A stretch of 64,000 nucleotides of DNA from Longimycelium tulufanense (GTDB lineage Bacteria > Actinomycetota > Actinomycetes > Mycobacteriales > Pseudonocardiaceae): NCBI RefSeq assembly GCF_014645795.1, contig NZ_BMMK01000007.1, forward strand, positions 148,790 to 212,789, written 5' to 3'. A program made the translations under genes and the position numbers. Shown one piece after another: positions 51,920 to 59,893 of the stretch. Below the pieces are notes generated by a model. That model was given only the letters and a program-made list of their open reading frames with translations, did no database searches and had not been told where the DNA came from. Position 1 is the stretch's first letter. The number at the start of each line of letters is the position of its first letter.

Positions 51920-52891
51920 CTACGGAATCCGGCCTCCGGTCAGCAACGCCGCACCCACCGCGACGATGGCGCTCAACGTCCCCAGCACAACCCAGGGCCG
52001 GCTCGCGTCAATCTGCTTGTTCTCGTACCCGATCTGCTCCCCCAGGGTGTCGTACACCCTGTGCAGCTGCTCGGCGCTGGCCGCCTTGTGGAACTCCCCG
52101 CCCGAGATCTCCGCGATCTCCCGCATCGCGTCGTCGTCAACCGGCACCGGCACGCGCTTCCCCTCGATGTCCACCACGCCGCCCGACGTCCCGAACGAGA
52201 TCGTCGAGATCGGGATCCGTGCCTTGGCGGCATCCCGCGCCGCCGCCGAGGCGGTCGTGGTGCCGGTCATCTCCTTGCCGTCCGTCATCAGCACGATGCG
52301 GGCCGGTGGCGGGCCCTCCGCCCCGGCAAGGACTTTCCCGAACTGCTCGATGGTGTTCAGGCACGCGACAATCGCGTCACCGGTCGCTGTCGACTCGGCC
52401 AACCGCAACCCGTCGATCGCCTGCCGGACACCTTCGCGATCCGTCGTGGGCGACACCAACACCGTTGCGGTACCGGCGAAAGTCACCAGTCCGAGATTCA
52501 CCCCGGGCGTCAGGTCGTCCACAAAGGACCGTGCCGCGACCTGGGCGGCCTCCAGGCGGGTGGGCTGTACGTCGGTGGCCTTCATCGACAGCGACACGTC
52601 GATGGCCAGCATCACCACCGCCCGGTTGCGCGGCACGCGCTCGGTCGTGGTCGGCCCGGCCAGCGACACCGTCAACAACAACAGCGCCACGCCCAACAAC
52701 GCCGCCGGGAGGTGCCGGTACCAGCCCTGCCTCCGTGGCGCCACCTTCTCCAGCAGCTCCAGGTTGGTGAACCGCATGACGTTGCGCCGGCGCCGCACCT
52801 GCGCCCACACGTACCCACCCGCAAGCACACCGAGCACCAACAGCAGGGCGAACCACCACGGGGCGGTGAAACCGCCCAGGGCCAGGCCCAT
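51920..52891 (-). CDS. Membrane-anchored VWA-domain protein (BatA-like)
   Basis: The protein is 323 aa. I chose ATG at 52891, which overlaps the DUF58 gene's stop (TGATG). Two N-terminal membrane helices (WWFALLLVLGVLAGGYVW; LLGVALLLLTVSLAG) and one at the C-terminus (VVLGTLSAIVAVGAALL) frame a von Willebrand A domain. Its metal-ion-dependent adhesion site is intact: AIDVSLSMKATD (DxSxS), the threonine-containing VTFAGTATVLV, and VLMTDGKEMTG. With MoxR and DUF58 it forms the classical MoxR-DUF58-VWA chaperone-like set. Confidence 0.92.
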   Translation of the reverse strand: MGLALGGFTAPWWFALLLVLGVLAGGYVWAQVRRRRNVMRFTNLELLEKVAPRRQGWYRHLPAALLGVALLLLTVSLAGPTTTERVPRNRAVVMLAIDVSLSMKATDVQPTRLEAAQVAARSFVDDLTPGVNLGLVTFAGTATVLVSPTTDREGVRQAIDGLRLAESTATGDAIVACLNTIEQFGKVLAGAEGPPPARIVLMTDGKEMTGTTTASAAARDAAKARIPISTISFGTSGGVVDIEGKRVPVPVDDDAMREIAEISGGEFHKAASAEQLHRVYDTLGEQIGYENKQIDASRPWVVLGTLSAIVAVGAALLTGGRIP

Positions 52892-53883
52892 CAAGCCACT
52901 CCTCCAGACCAGCGCCGCTTCCGCGACATCACGAACCGGACCACGTCGGCCACCCAGTCCGAGTCGGTCCGCAACGTCAGGTGCCCGGCGCCGGCCCGGC
53001 GCAGCGCGCCCGCCACCCGCTCCCGGTGTGCCCCGGCGGCGGCCGCGAACTCCCGCCGCAACAGCGGCGTGGTGCGGACCTCGCGCTGCTTGCCCGACTC
53101 CGGGTCGGCGAGCACCACCGTGCCCACTTCGGGAAGGTCGATATCGCGCGGGTCGAGCACCTCCACCGCGAGCATGTCGTGCCGCGCGGCCAGCGCCCGC
53201 AACGGCCGCTCCCACGCAAGGGGTCCGAGGAAGTCCGAGATCACCACGGCCAGCCCGCGCCGGCGCGGCGGTCGGCGCAGCTGCTCGAGCAGCGCGGCCA
53301 GGTCGCCACGGGTTCCCTCCGGCGCTCGGGGCAGCTCGGCGATGCGCCGCACCAGGCCGCGCGCGTACGCCATGCCCCCGCGCGCGGGCACCCGCTCGAT
53401 CCGCTCGCCGGTGGACACCAGCGCGCCCACCCGGTTCCCGCCACCCCGGGTCAGGTGCGCGACGGCCGCGACCGCCGCCACCGCCAGCTCCCGCTTCTCG
53501 CAGGCCACCGTGCCGAAGTCGAGGCTGGGCGAGAGATCCACCGCCAGCCATGTCTCCAGCTCGCGGTCGGCGACCGTCTCCCGGATGTGCGGCTCGGTGG
53601 TGCGGGCGGTGACCGCCCAGTCCATCCGCCGGACATCGTCGCCGGGCTGGTAGACCCGCGCCTCACCGGGCTCGCTGCCCGGCCCGGGCACCAAGCCCAG
53701 GTGGTTGCCCTGCAGCAGGCCGTCCAACCGGCCGCGCACGGTCAGCTCCAGGGCGCGCAGTGCCGCCTCCATCCGGCCCTCGGCCAGCGCCGGAGGAGCC
53801 CAGGACGGCCGGGACGGCCGCTCCCCACGCCCCGGCCCGGTGGATGTCGCCTCGGGTGCCACCGCGGCCCCCTCCCCCGTCAC
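52891..53883 (-). CDS. DUF58 domain protein
   Basis: The protein is 330 aa. The DUF58 signature YQPGDDVRRMDWAVTART lies around residue 78-95, followed by WLAVDLSPSLDFG and a VWA-like fold with LAVVISDFLGPLAWERPL. No membrane segment. The start overlaps the moxR stop (ATGA). DUF58 proteins accompany MoxR ATPases in complex maturation or envelope stress; the client is unknown. Confidence 0.92.
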   Translation of the reverse strand: MTGEGAAVAPEATSTGPGRGERPSRPSWAPPALAEGRMEAALRALELTVRGRLDGLLQGNHLGLVPGPGSEPGEARVYQPGDDVRRMDWAVTARTTEPHIRETVADRELETWLAVDLSPSLDFGTVACEKRELAVAAVAAVAHLTRGGGNRVGALVSTGERIERVPARGGMAYARGLVRRIAELPRAPEGTRGDLAALLEQLRRPPRRRGLAVVISDFLGPLAWERPLRALAARHDMLAVEVLDPRDIDLPEVGTVVLADPESGKQREVRTTPLLRREFAAAAGAHRERVAGALRRAGAGHLTLRTDSDWVADVVRFVMSRKRRWSGGVA

Positions 53884-55040
53884 TGCCGGTGCTGGACGTT
53901 GGCCGGTGCCGCACCGTGCTGGCCCTGCGCGGTGGCCTGGTTCTGCACCGCCTGGCCGGGCGCCGGGTGCTGCTGCGCCGCGCCGTGCGGCGCCGGCTGC
54001 TGGCCCGGGTAGGCCGGCTGCGGCCGGGCCGACACCTGCGGCAGCGGCACGGTCTGCAGGACACGGGTGACGATGTGGTCGACCGGCACGCCGTCGGCCA
54101 GCGCGTCGTAGGACAGCACCAGGCGGTGCCGGAAGACGTCCGGCACGACGTCGACGATGTCCTGCGGCAACACGTAGTCCCGGCCGCGCACCAGCGCCAG
54201 CGCCCGGGCGGCGGCGACCACGCCGAGGGTGGCCCGGGGCGAGGCGCCGTAGGCGATCCAGGAGGCGACGTCGGACAGCCCGTTCTCGTTCGGCGACCGG
54301 GTGGCCACCACGAGGCGGACCACGTAGTCGACCAGGGCGTGGTGCACGAACACCCGGGAGGCCACGCCCTGCAGGCGGGTCAGCTCTTCCGGGGTGAGCA
54401 CCTGCTGGGCCGCCGGGGGCTGCACACCCATCCGGTAGACGATCTCCCGCTCCTCCTCGGCCGAGGGGTACTCGACCACGATCTTGAACAGGAACCGGTC
54501 GCGCTGGGCCTCCGGCAGCGGGTACACGCCCTCGTTCTCGATCGGGTTCTGGGTGGCCAGGACCAGGAACGGGTCGGGCATCGGGAAGGTCTGGCCGCCG
54601 ATCGACACGTGTCGCTCGGCCATGACCTCCAGCAGCGCCGACTGCACCTTGGCCGGGGCGCGGTTGATCTCGTCGGCGAGCACGAAGTTGGCCACCACCG
54701 GGCCCAGCTCGACGTCGAAGGTCTCGCTGCCCTGCCGGTAGATGCGGGTGCCCAGGATGTCGGCGGGCACCAGGTCGGGGGTGAACTGCAGGCGTGCGTA
54801 GGAGCCGCCGATGACGTGAGCGAAGGTCTCCACGGCCAGCGTCTTGGCCACGCCGGGGACGCCCTCCAGCAGCAGGTGGCCGCGGGAGAGCAGGCCGACC
54901 AGCATCCGCTCGACCAGCCGGTCCTGGCCGACGATCACCCGCTTGACCTCGAACACGGTGCGTTCGAGCAGCTGGGCGTCGCGTGCGGGGGTGGTGGTCG
55001 TGCTGGTCCCCGCGGCCTCGGCGTGCCCGGGCTCGGTCAC
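53880..55040 (-). CDS. MoxR-family AAA+ ATPase
   Basis: The protein is 386 aa with a GTG start behind a perfect AGGAGGT. AAA+ motifs: Walker A LLEGVPGVAKTLAVETFA, Walker B NFVLADEINRAPAKVQSALL, sensor 1 VLATQNPIENEG and the arginine-finger region LPEAQRDRFLFKI. The last 50 residues are a Pro/Gln/Ala-rich tail (PAYPGQQPAPHGAAQQHPA), probably disordered. It leads the moxR-DUF58-VWA operon and supplies ATP-driven remodelling. Upstream lies a twice-repeated TACGGCCCT(A/G)CTG near 55058-55085, of unknown role. Confidence 0.94.
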   Translation of the reverse strand: MTEPGHAEAAGTSTTTTPARDAQLLERTVFEVKRVIVGQDRLVERMLVGLLSRGHLLLEGVPGVAKTLAVETFAHVIGGSYARLQFTPDLVPADILGTRIYRQGSETFDVELGPVVANFVLADEINRAPAKVQSALLEVMAERHVSIGGQTFPMPDPFLVLATQNPIENEGVYPLPEAQRDRFLFKIVVEYPSAEEEREIVYRMGVQPPAAQQVLTPEELTRLQGVASRVFVHHALVDYVVRLVVATRSPNENGLSDVASWIAYGASPRATLGVVAAARALALVRGRDYVLPQDIVDVVPDVFRHRLVLSYDALADGVPVDHIVTRVLQTVPLPQVSARPQPAYPGQQPAPHGAAQQHPAPGQAVQNQATAQGQHGAAPANVQHRQ

Positions 55041-55281
55041 TGGCTACCTCCTATTACGGCCCTACTGCCTGCTACGGCCCTGCTGGGGCGGCTCACGGCT
55101 GCGCTGCGGCGTTCCCCCACTCCAGCGAACCAGCAAAGCGGACGAGCGGTATGACGCCGGTGAAGACCCTAATGGGCAAGGTCCGGTCGGGCAGGACCAC
55201 ACCCGTGACGTGCGGCCGGGTGGCCGAGGTCGGCAGCCGGTGCACCGGGGGTCCACAACCGCCCGTCCACCGTCGACCACA

Positions 55282-56235
55282 TCACGTGCGCCGGGCCACA
55301 GCGCCGAGCGCTGCCCGTAGCTGTGGTCCCACCAGGACCGCTGCATTCGCCGCCAGCACCACCGCCACGCCGAGCAGGGCGAGAACCGTCCAGCAATATC
55401 CCTCGAAGAGGGTGGACAGCGTCAGCGACACCAGCGGGAACACCACGGTGGCGAAGGCCGCGCGATCCGGCCCGATCCGGCCCAGCAAGGTCAGGTACGC
55501 CACGAACGCCACCGCCGACCCGAACACCGCCAGATATGCCAGTCCGACCAGATATCGCACGCTGAACTCCACGGTGAACTCCTGGCCCGTCGCCAGACAT
55601 CCCACCGTCGTGAGAAGACCGCCGTAGAGCATGCTCCAGGCCGTGGCGGGCACGATCGGCAACCCGGCCTGCTGGTTCTTCGACGACGCGATGTTGCCGA
55701 ACGAGAACGACAGGGTCCCGGCCACGCCCAGGATCACCCCGAGAACAGCCGCACCAGAGGCCCCGGTGACGCCGATCTCATCGGAGAACACCAGCACCAG
55801 GCCAAGAACCCCGACCAGCGCCGCCACCACGACCGACGGCCGCACCCGTCGACCCAGGAACAGGTACCCGTTGACGATGTTGCAGCCGACCGACAACGCG
55901 AAGATGATCGACACCAGTCCGGACACCAGGTGCTCGGACGAGTAGTAGAACAGCACATAGTTGGTGCAGTACTGGAGTAACCCGACCAGGGCGAACCGCG
56001 CGTGCGCCCCCGCCGGGAACCGCAGCTGGAGCCGACGTGCCGCACACCATGCGAACAGGCAGGCCGCGGCAAGCAGGAACCGGTAGGCCACCGAGACCGC
56101 CGGTGACACCGTGCCCAGCTGGAGCTTGATCCCGATCCATGTCGAGCCCCACAACAGCACGACCAGCGTGAACAACGCGACCGTCCAGGCTGTGGCACGT
56201 CGCTCGCCCAGCCCGGACGGTACCGCCACCCCCAT
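55282..56235 (-). CDS. EamA/DMT-family exporter, last gene of the hydroxyphenylglycine operon
   Basis: The protein is 317 aa with about ten membrane segments in two EamA repeats (LFTLVVLLWGSTWIGIKLQL first; LGVAGTLSFSFGNIASSKNQ second). I chose ATG at 56235, which overlaps the stop of the tautomerase gene (TGATG) with no room for a separate promoter. This coupling to arylglycine genes suggests export of the pathway product, most simply an amino acid; RhtA-type members of this superfamily export amino acids. Confidence 0.88.
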   Translation of the reverse strand: MGVAVPSGLGERRATAWTVALFTLVVLLWGSTWIGIKLQLGTVSPAVSVAYRFLLAAACLFAWCAARRLQLRFPAGAHARFALVGLLQYCTNYVLFYYSSEHLVSGLVSIIFALSVGCNIVNGYLFLGRRVRPSVVVAALVGVLGLVLVFSDEIGVTGASGAAVLGVILGVAGTLSFSFGNIASSKNQQAGLPIVPATAWSMLYGGLLTTVGCLATGQEFTVEFSVRYLVGLAYLAVFGSAVAFVAYLTLLGRIGPDRAAFATVVFPLVSLTLSTLFEGYCWTVLALLGVAVVLAANAAVLVGPQLRAALGAVARRT

Positions 56236-56429
56236 CAGCTGTCCCTCGGCTCCGAGGAGAGTCGGCCCCCGACCGCCCAGTGCTCGCGGGGCACCTCGTC
56301 GATCACAACCCACACGCCTTCACGTTTCCCACCGCAGGTGCGCAGGAACGCTTCGGTCAGCTCAGCGACCAGCTCCCGCTTCTGTTCCTCGGTCCGGCCA
56401 GGAAACATCGACACCCTGATCAGCGGCAC
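56235..56429 (-). CDS. 4-oxalocrotonate tautomerase-family protein
   Basis: The protein is 64 aa, the normal size of a 4-OT subunit. It begins Met-Pro (PLIRVSMFPGRTEEQKRELV), so removal of Met exposes the catalytic Pro1; the C-terminal strand VWVVIDEVPREHWAVGG is also typical. The superfamily includes enzymes that tautomerise phenylpyruvate or 4-hydroxyphenylpyruvate. In this operon it could equilibrate the HmaS substrate between keto and enol forms; that is an inference. Confidence 0.88.
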   Translation of the reverse strand: MPLIRVSMFPGRTEEQKRELVAELTEAFLRTCGGKREGVWVVIDEVPREHWAVGGRLSSEPRDS

Positions 56430-56453
56430 GACCGGCTCCCCTCACACATCATT

Positions 56454-56492
56454 GTCATCGCGGTCATCGCGGTCATCGCGCTCGTCATCGCG
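56454..56492. repeat. Tandem 9-base repeat in the gap between hpgT and the tautomerase gene
   Basis: GTCATCGCG occurs three times head to tail (56454-56480) and a fourth time after a three-base CTC interruption (56484-56492). It lies immediately downstream of the hpgT stop on the other strand (reading CGCGATGAC). In one frame it would encode an Asp-Arg-rich tail (RDDERDDRDDRDD), so a slippage event could lengthen HpgT. Confidence 0.75.
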
Positions 56493-56493
56493 T

Positions 56494-57837
56494 TCACCCG
56501 TCCTGTTCGCCTTCCTGATCCACGCCGACGCACCAGCGTTGCTCGTCGACCAGGTTGGCGAGTCGGTCCAACCCGTCATCGATCTGTTCCGGCGTGAGCA
56601 CGCTGCACGACAGGCGGAGTTGGTTCTCGCCACCTGCGCCGTCGTAGAAGTGACTCATCGGTGTCCACAGCACCCCGTGTCGACGGGCGGAGTGCTCCAG
56701 CAACGTGTCATCGACTCGGAACGGCACGGTCACTACCACGAAGAAGCCACCGCTCGGGGTGTTCCACCCCAGGTCGGGTGCCGAGTGGAACCGCTTCTCC
56801 AAGCCCTCCAAAAGGTGGGTGAGGTTGCGGCGGTACACCTCGATCTCCATCCAGTTGGCGCGCAGCAGGCTTCCATGGTGCTCGAGGAGCTTCCCACCGA
56901 CCATCGCCTGGCTGATCGGTGCCGTGTTGACCGTCAACATACTCTTGATCTTGGACAGCTCGTCTGCGAACAAGCTCGTGCTGCCGTCATCGTGCGCCAC
57001 CAGCTGGTCGGCGACCGCGAAACCCACCCTGGCGCCCGGAAAACAGGTCTTGGCCAGCGAACCGAGGTAGACGACACGGCGCTCGGTGTCGAGCGCCTTG
57101 AGGGTGGGCACTCGCTCACCGCTGGCACGGAAGAATCCGTAGGGGTTGTCCTCCAGCAACAGTAGCTGTTCCTCGGCCGCAATACGGAGCAATGTCCGCC
57201 GGGCCTCGATGCTCAGTGTCACGCCACTCGGGTTGGCGAAGTCCGGGACCAAATAGCAGGCACGGGGATTCAGTCCTGCTGCGCGGGCGGCGCGGATCTG
57301 CACGACCAGGTCGTCCAGGTCCACCCCGACCTCGGAGTCCCGTACCGGACAGACCGTCATGTCGAGCAGGCGAGCAGCCCCGGTCAGCCCGACATAGGTC
57401 GGGCTGACCGCCAGGACGGTGTCCCGTTCGTCGCGCCGCAGCGCGCGGAGCACCAGGAACAACGCCTCCTGGCAGCCCACGGTGACCACGACGGACTCCG
57501 GGTCGACCTCGATCCCCTCGTCGACGTGGAGGTGACGGGCGATCAGATCGTGCACGATCCCCTTGGTGCGTCCATATTGGAACAGGGTCCGTCGCACCTG
57601 TGCGGGGTCCTGGCCGCGCTCCTTTTCCAGATAGTTGCAGAATGCGTGGAGGTACCGGTGCAACGCCTCGGTGTCGAAGGACTCCTCGTAGGGCCGGCCC
57701 GGCGCGAAGGAGATCGCGTCCGGAAACCGGTTCGCCACCTCGTTGAGGAAGTTCATCGACAGCAACGCCGGATCCTCGAGCGCGGAGTGCAGGTCGGCCC
57801 GGCGAAGCGCAGGGCGGCTCTCGACGTTCGTGGTCAC
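56494..57837 (-). CDS. hpgT: 4-hydroxyphenylglycine aminotransferase (HpgT-like)
   Basis: The protein is 447 aa from GTG 57837, which overlaps the preceding stop (GTGA) and has GACGGAG upstream; a GTG at 57855 is the alternative. A fold-type I PLP enzyme of the MocR-like aminotransferase group without the DNA-binding domain. The N-terminal block MNFLNEVANRFPDAISFAPG and RPYEESFD is the hallmark of HpgT from glycopeptide clusters. Also present: VVVTVGCQEALFLVLRAL, VPDFANPSGVTLS, LLLEDNPYGFF, and the PLP lysine in YLGSLAKTCFPGARVGF. HpgT converts 4-hydroxyphenylglyoxylate to L-4-hydroxyphenylglycine with tyrosine as donor, returning 4-hydroxyphenylpyruvate. Confidence 0.9.
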   Translation of the reverse strand: MTTNVESRPALRRADLHSALEDPALLSMNFLNEVANRFPDAISFAPGRPYEESFDTEALHRYLHAFCNYLEKERGQDPAQVRRTLFQYGRTKGIVHDLIARHLHVDEGIEVDPESVVVTVGCQEALFLVLRALRRDERDTVLAVSPTYVGLTGAARLLDMTVCPVRDSEVGVDLDDLVVQIRAARAAGLNPRACYLVPDFANPSGVTLSIEARRTLLRIAAEEQLLLLEDNPYGFFRASGERVPTLKALDTERRVVYLGSLAKTCFPGARVGFAVADQLVAHDDGSTSLFADELSKIKSMLTVNTAPISQAMVGGKLLEHHGSLLRANWMEIEVYRRNLTHLLEGLEKRFHSAPDLGWNTPSGGFFVVVTVPFRVDDTLLEHSARRHGVLWTPMSHFYDGAGGENQLRLSCSVLTPEQIDDGLDRLANLVDEQRWCVGVDQEGEQDG

Positions 57838-58748
57838 GCTGTCCGCTCCGTCCACACCACCGGGCAGAAGTTCGGGTCGGTGTAGTCGGGATCGCCATCC
57901 TCGTCACGACGCACGACATAGTCGTGGTTGTAGGTCAGCGTCGATCCGTCGGACAGCGGGAAACGCCGCCAGCGGTTGTCCCCGTCCTGCAGGTGCAGCG
58001 AGATGGCGCGCCGCGGCGCGGCTGCCCGGTTGGCACCACTGCCGTGGTAGGTCCGGCAGTGGTGGAAGCTCATGTGTCCCTTGGGAATCATCATCGGGAC
58101 CTTGCACACCTCGGTGCCGTTGTACGCGGCGTTCTCCCGCAGTAGATCCTCCAGCTCGGACTTGTCACGATCGGCGAAGTGCCGGGTCACCGTGTCGTTC
58201 GCGCCGATCTCCTGCCAGCGTTGGCTGCCATCCACCATCGTGATGGTGCCCATCTGCTCGTCGCAGTCATGGAACGGGATGAAGGCCGTTAACATGCGGT
58301 CCGACGTGCTGGTGGACCAGTAGTGCTTGTCGAAGTGCCACGGCACGATGTTGCTCTCCTCCTCGGGCCGTGGTGGTTTGTAGATGAGGGTGGACTGGAA
58401 CACACGGACCAGCTCCGCACCGGCGAGCCTCGCGGCGACGGCACCGATGAGCGGTTTGGTCAGGATGCGGCGGATCGCGTCGCTCTCGTAGTGGATGTAG
58501 TCGTTGTGGCGCTGCCGGTCTCCTTCCTCCGGGGTCCAGTACGCGATGCGCGGCGGATGGATGGGCAGCTCGCGGTCACGATGCCCCGCATAGAAGCGTT
58601 CGCTCTCGATGACGAGCGTGTTCACCTCGTCGTCGGTCAGCAGTTTCTTGGCGAGGTACCAGCCATGTTCCTGGTAGAAGAGCACGTCTTCGTTGGAGGG
58701 AAGTAACTCCACCTCGTCGGCGGAGAGGGTGAAGGACACGGTGTTCAT
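57834..58748 (-). CDS. Phytanoyl-CoA dioxygenase-family Fe(II)/2-oxoglutarate oxygenase
   Basis: The protein is 304 aa. I chose ATG at 58748 because it overlaps the hmo stop (TGATG) and GGAAGGA precedes it. The iron facial triad is visible: H-x-D in VPWHFDKHYWST (around residue 140) and the distal His in HHCRTYHGSGANRA (around 239), with the 2-oxoglutarate-binding Arg in RRAISLHLQ. The aspartate argues for a hydroxylase rather than a halogenase (which would have Ala or Gly). It is placed between hmo and hpgT, which is not the arrangement in known glycopeptide clusters, and could oxidise the arylglycine or an intermediate. The substrate is unknown. Confidence 0.85.
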   Translation of the reverse strand: MNTVSFTLSADEVELLPSNEDVLFYQEHGWYLAKKLLTDDEVNTLVIESERFYAGHRDRELPIHPPRIAYWTPEEGDRQRHNDYIHYESDAIRRILTKPLIGAVAARLAGAELVRVFQSTLIYKPPRPEEESNIVPWHFDKHYWSTSTSDRMLTAFIPFHDCDEQMGTITMVDGSQRWQEIGANDTVTRHFADRDKSELEDLLRENAAYNGTEVCKVPMMIPKGHMSFHHCRTYHGSGANRAAAPRRAISLHLQDGDNRWRRFPLSDGSTLTYNHDYVVRRDEDGDPDYTDPNFCPVVWTERTA

Positions 58749-59893
58749 CAGATTCCTTCCCATCGATCCGAACCGTCGGGCCGGGAGTCGGCGACCACGC
58801 GGAGACGCCGGGTGGTCGGGACGTCGGGGCAGCCGGCGAGGGTCATCGCGGAGCTGAGTTCCGCACTCAGCATCGACAGGGCCTCGCGGACCCCGTACTC
58901 ACCATCGAGAGCGAGCCCCCACAGCACCGGCCTGCCGAGCAGGACCCCGGATGCGCCGAGGGCAAGCGCCTTGAGCACGTCTTCTCCGCTCCGTATCCCG
59001 CTGTCGAGCAGGAGTGCACAGCGTCCGGCGACCGCGTCGCGCACCGCCGGCAACGCCTCGATGCTGGGGATCGCACCGTCGAGCTGGCGGCCACCGTGGT
59101 TGGACACCACCAGCCCCGCCACGCCCAACGTCGCGGCAAGATCGGCGTCGTCGGGATCGAGAACTCCCTTCAGCACCAAGGGAAGGCGGGTTCGTTCCCG
59201 TAGCCACGCCAGGTCGTCCCAGGTGACACCGGGATGGAAGAGAGCGCGGGTGTGGGTGGCCAGCGCCGAGCCGGTGCCGCCACGCTCGTGCGCCCCGGAT
59301 GCGTTTTGGGGTGCGAGGTTCGCCGCCGTAACCTCGGGTGGCAACGCGAAGCCGTTACGCAGGTCCCGAAACCGCCGCCCCATCTCGGACACGTCGACGG
59401 TCACCAGCAACGCCCGGCACCCGCTGTCCTCGGCCCGCCGGACCAGCTCGGTGACCAGGCCCCTGTCCCGGAGCCAGTAGAGCTGGAACCAGGTCACGCC
59501 ACCGACCGCGGCGATGTCCTCCATCCGGTAGCTGCTGAGGGTGCTCACCGTGAACGGGATGCCGGCCGCGGCGGCCGCCGCGGCCGAGGCGAGCTCCCCC
59601 TCGGGGTGGAGCAACCGTTGGTAGGCCATGGGCGCCACCGCCACCGGCAGCGACGCCTTCGTGCCGAGCAACTCGGTTCCCATGGTCACCGCGGAGACGT
59701 CGGTCATCACCCGTGGCATGACGTAGAGCCGGTCCAGTGCGGCCCGGTTCGCGGCAAGGGTGCGTTCCCGTCCGCTGCCCCCGGCCACGAAGTCCCACAC
59801 CTGGGAGGGCAGGACGTGGGCGGCGGCGACCTGCAGGTCGTCCAGGTGGAACCGGGTGACCGCGGAGTCGTCCTCGACCGGTATCCGGCTCAT
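58748..59893 (-). CDS. hmo: 4-hydroxymandelate oxidase (Hmo-like, FMN-dependent)
   Basis: The protein is 381 aa. Alpha-hydroxy acid oxidase family: WDFVAGGSGRERTLAANRAA, LPVAVAPMAYQRLLHPEGEL, WFQLYWLRDRGLVTELV, VDVSEMGRRFRDLRNGFALP, the FMN lysine in LVLKGVLDPDDA and catalytic His/Arg in VSNHGGRQLDGAIPS. The blocks AYQRLLHPEGEL and MGRRFRDLRNGFALP are shared with Hmo of vancomycin-type clusters, distinguishing it from lactate oxidases such as the paralogue at 44920. It oxidises 4-hydroxymandelate to 4-hydroxyphenylglyoxylate. The start overlaps the hmaS stop (ATGA). Confidence 0.9.
   Translation of the reverse strand: MSRIPVEDDSAVTRFHLDDLQVAAAHVLPSQVWDFVAGGSGRERTLAANRAALDRLYVMPRVMTDVSAVTMGTELLGTKASLPVAVAPMAYQRLLHPEGELASAAAAAAAGIPFTVSTLSSYRMEDIAAVGGVTWFQLYWLRDRGLVTELVRRAEDSGCRALLVTVDVSEMGRRFRDLRNGFALPPEVTAANLAPQNASGAHERGGTGSALATHTRALFHPGVTWDDLAWLRERTRLPLVLKGVLDPDDADLAATLGVAGLVVSNHGGRQLDGAIPSIEALPAVRDAVAGRCALLLDSGIRSGEDVLKALALGASGVLLGRPVLWGLALDGEYGVREALSMLSAELSSAMTLAGCPDVPTTRRLRVVADSRPDGSDRWEGI

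Noticed and set aside
55041..55281. A small gene between the EamA exporter and moxR
   Set aside because: The open frames here are short, have no ribosome site and look like shadows; the region is best read as the moxR promoter area.
57834..58748. Possible non-heme iron halogenase in the Hpg operon
   Set aside because: The iron motif reads HFD with the carboxylate present; halogenases of this class replace that Asp by Ala or Gly.
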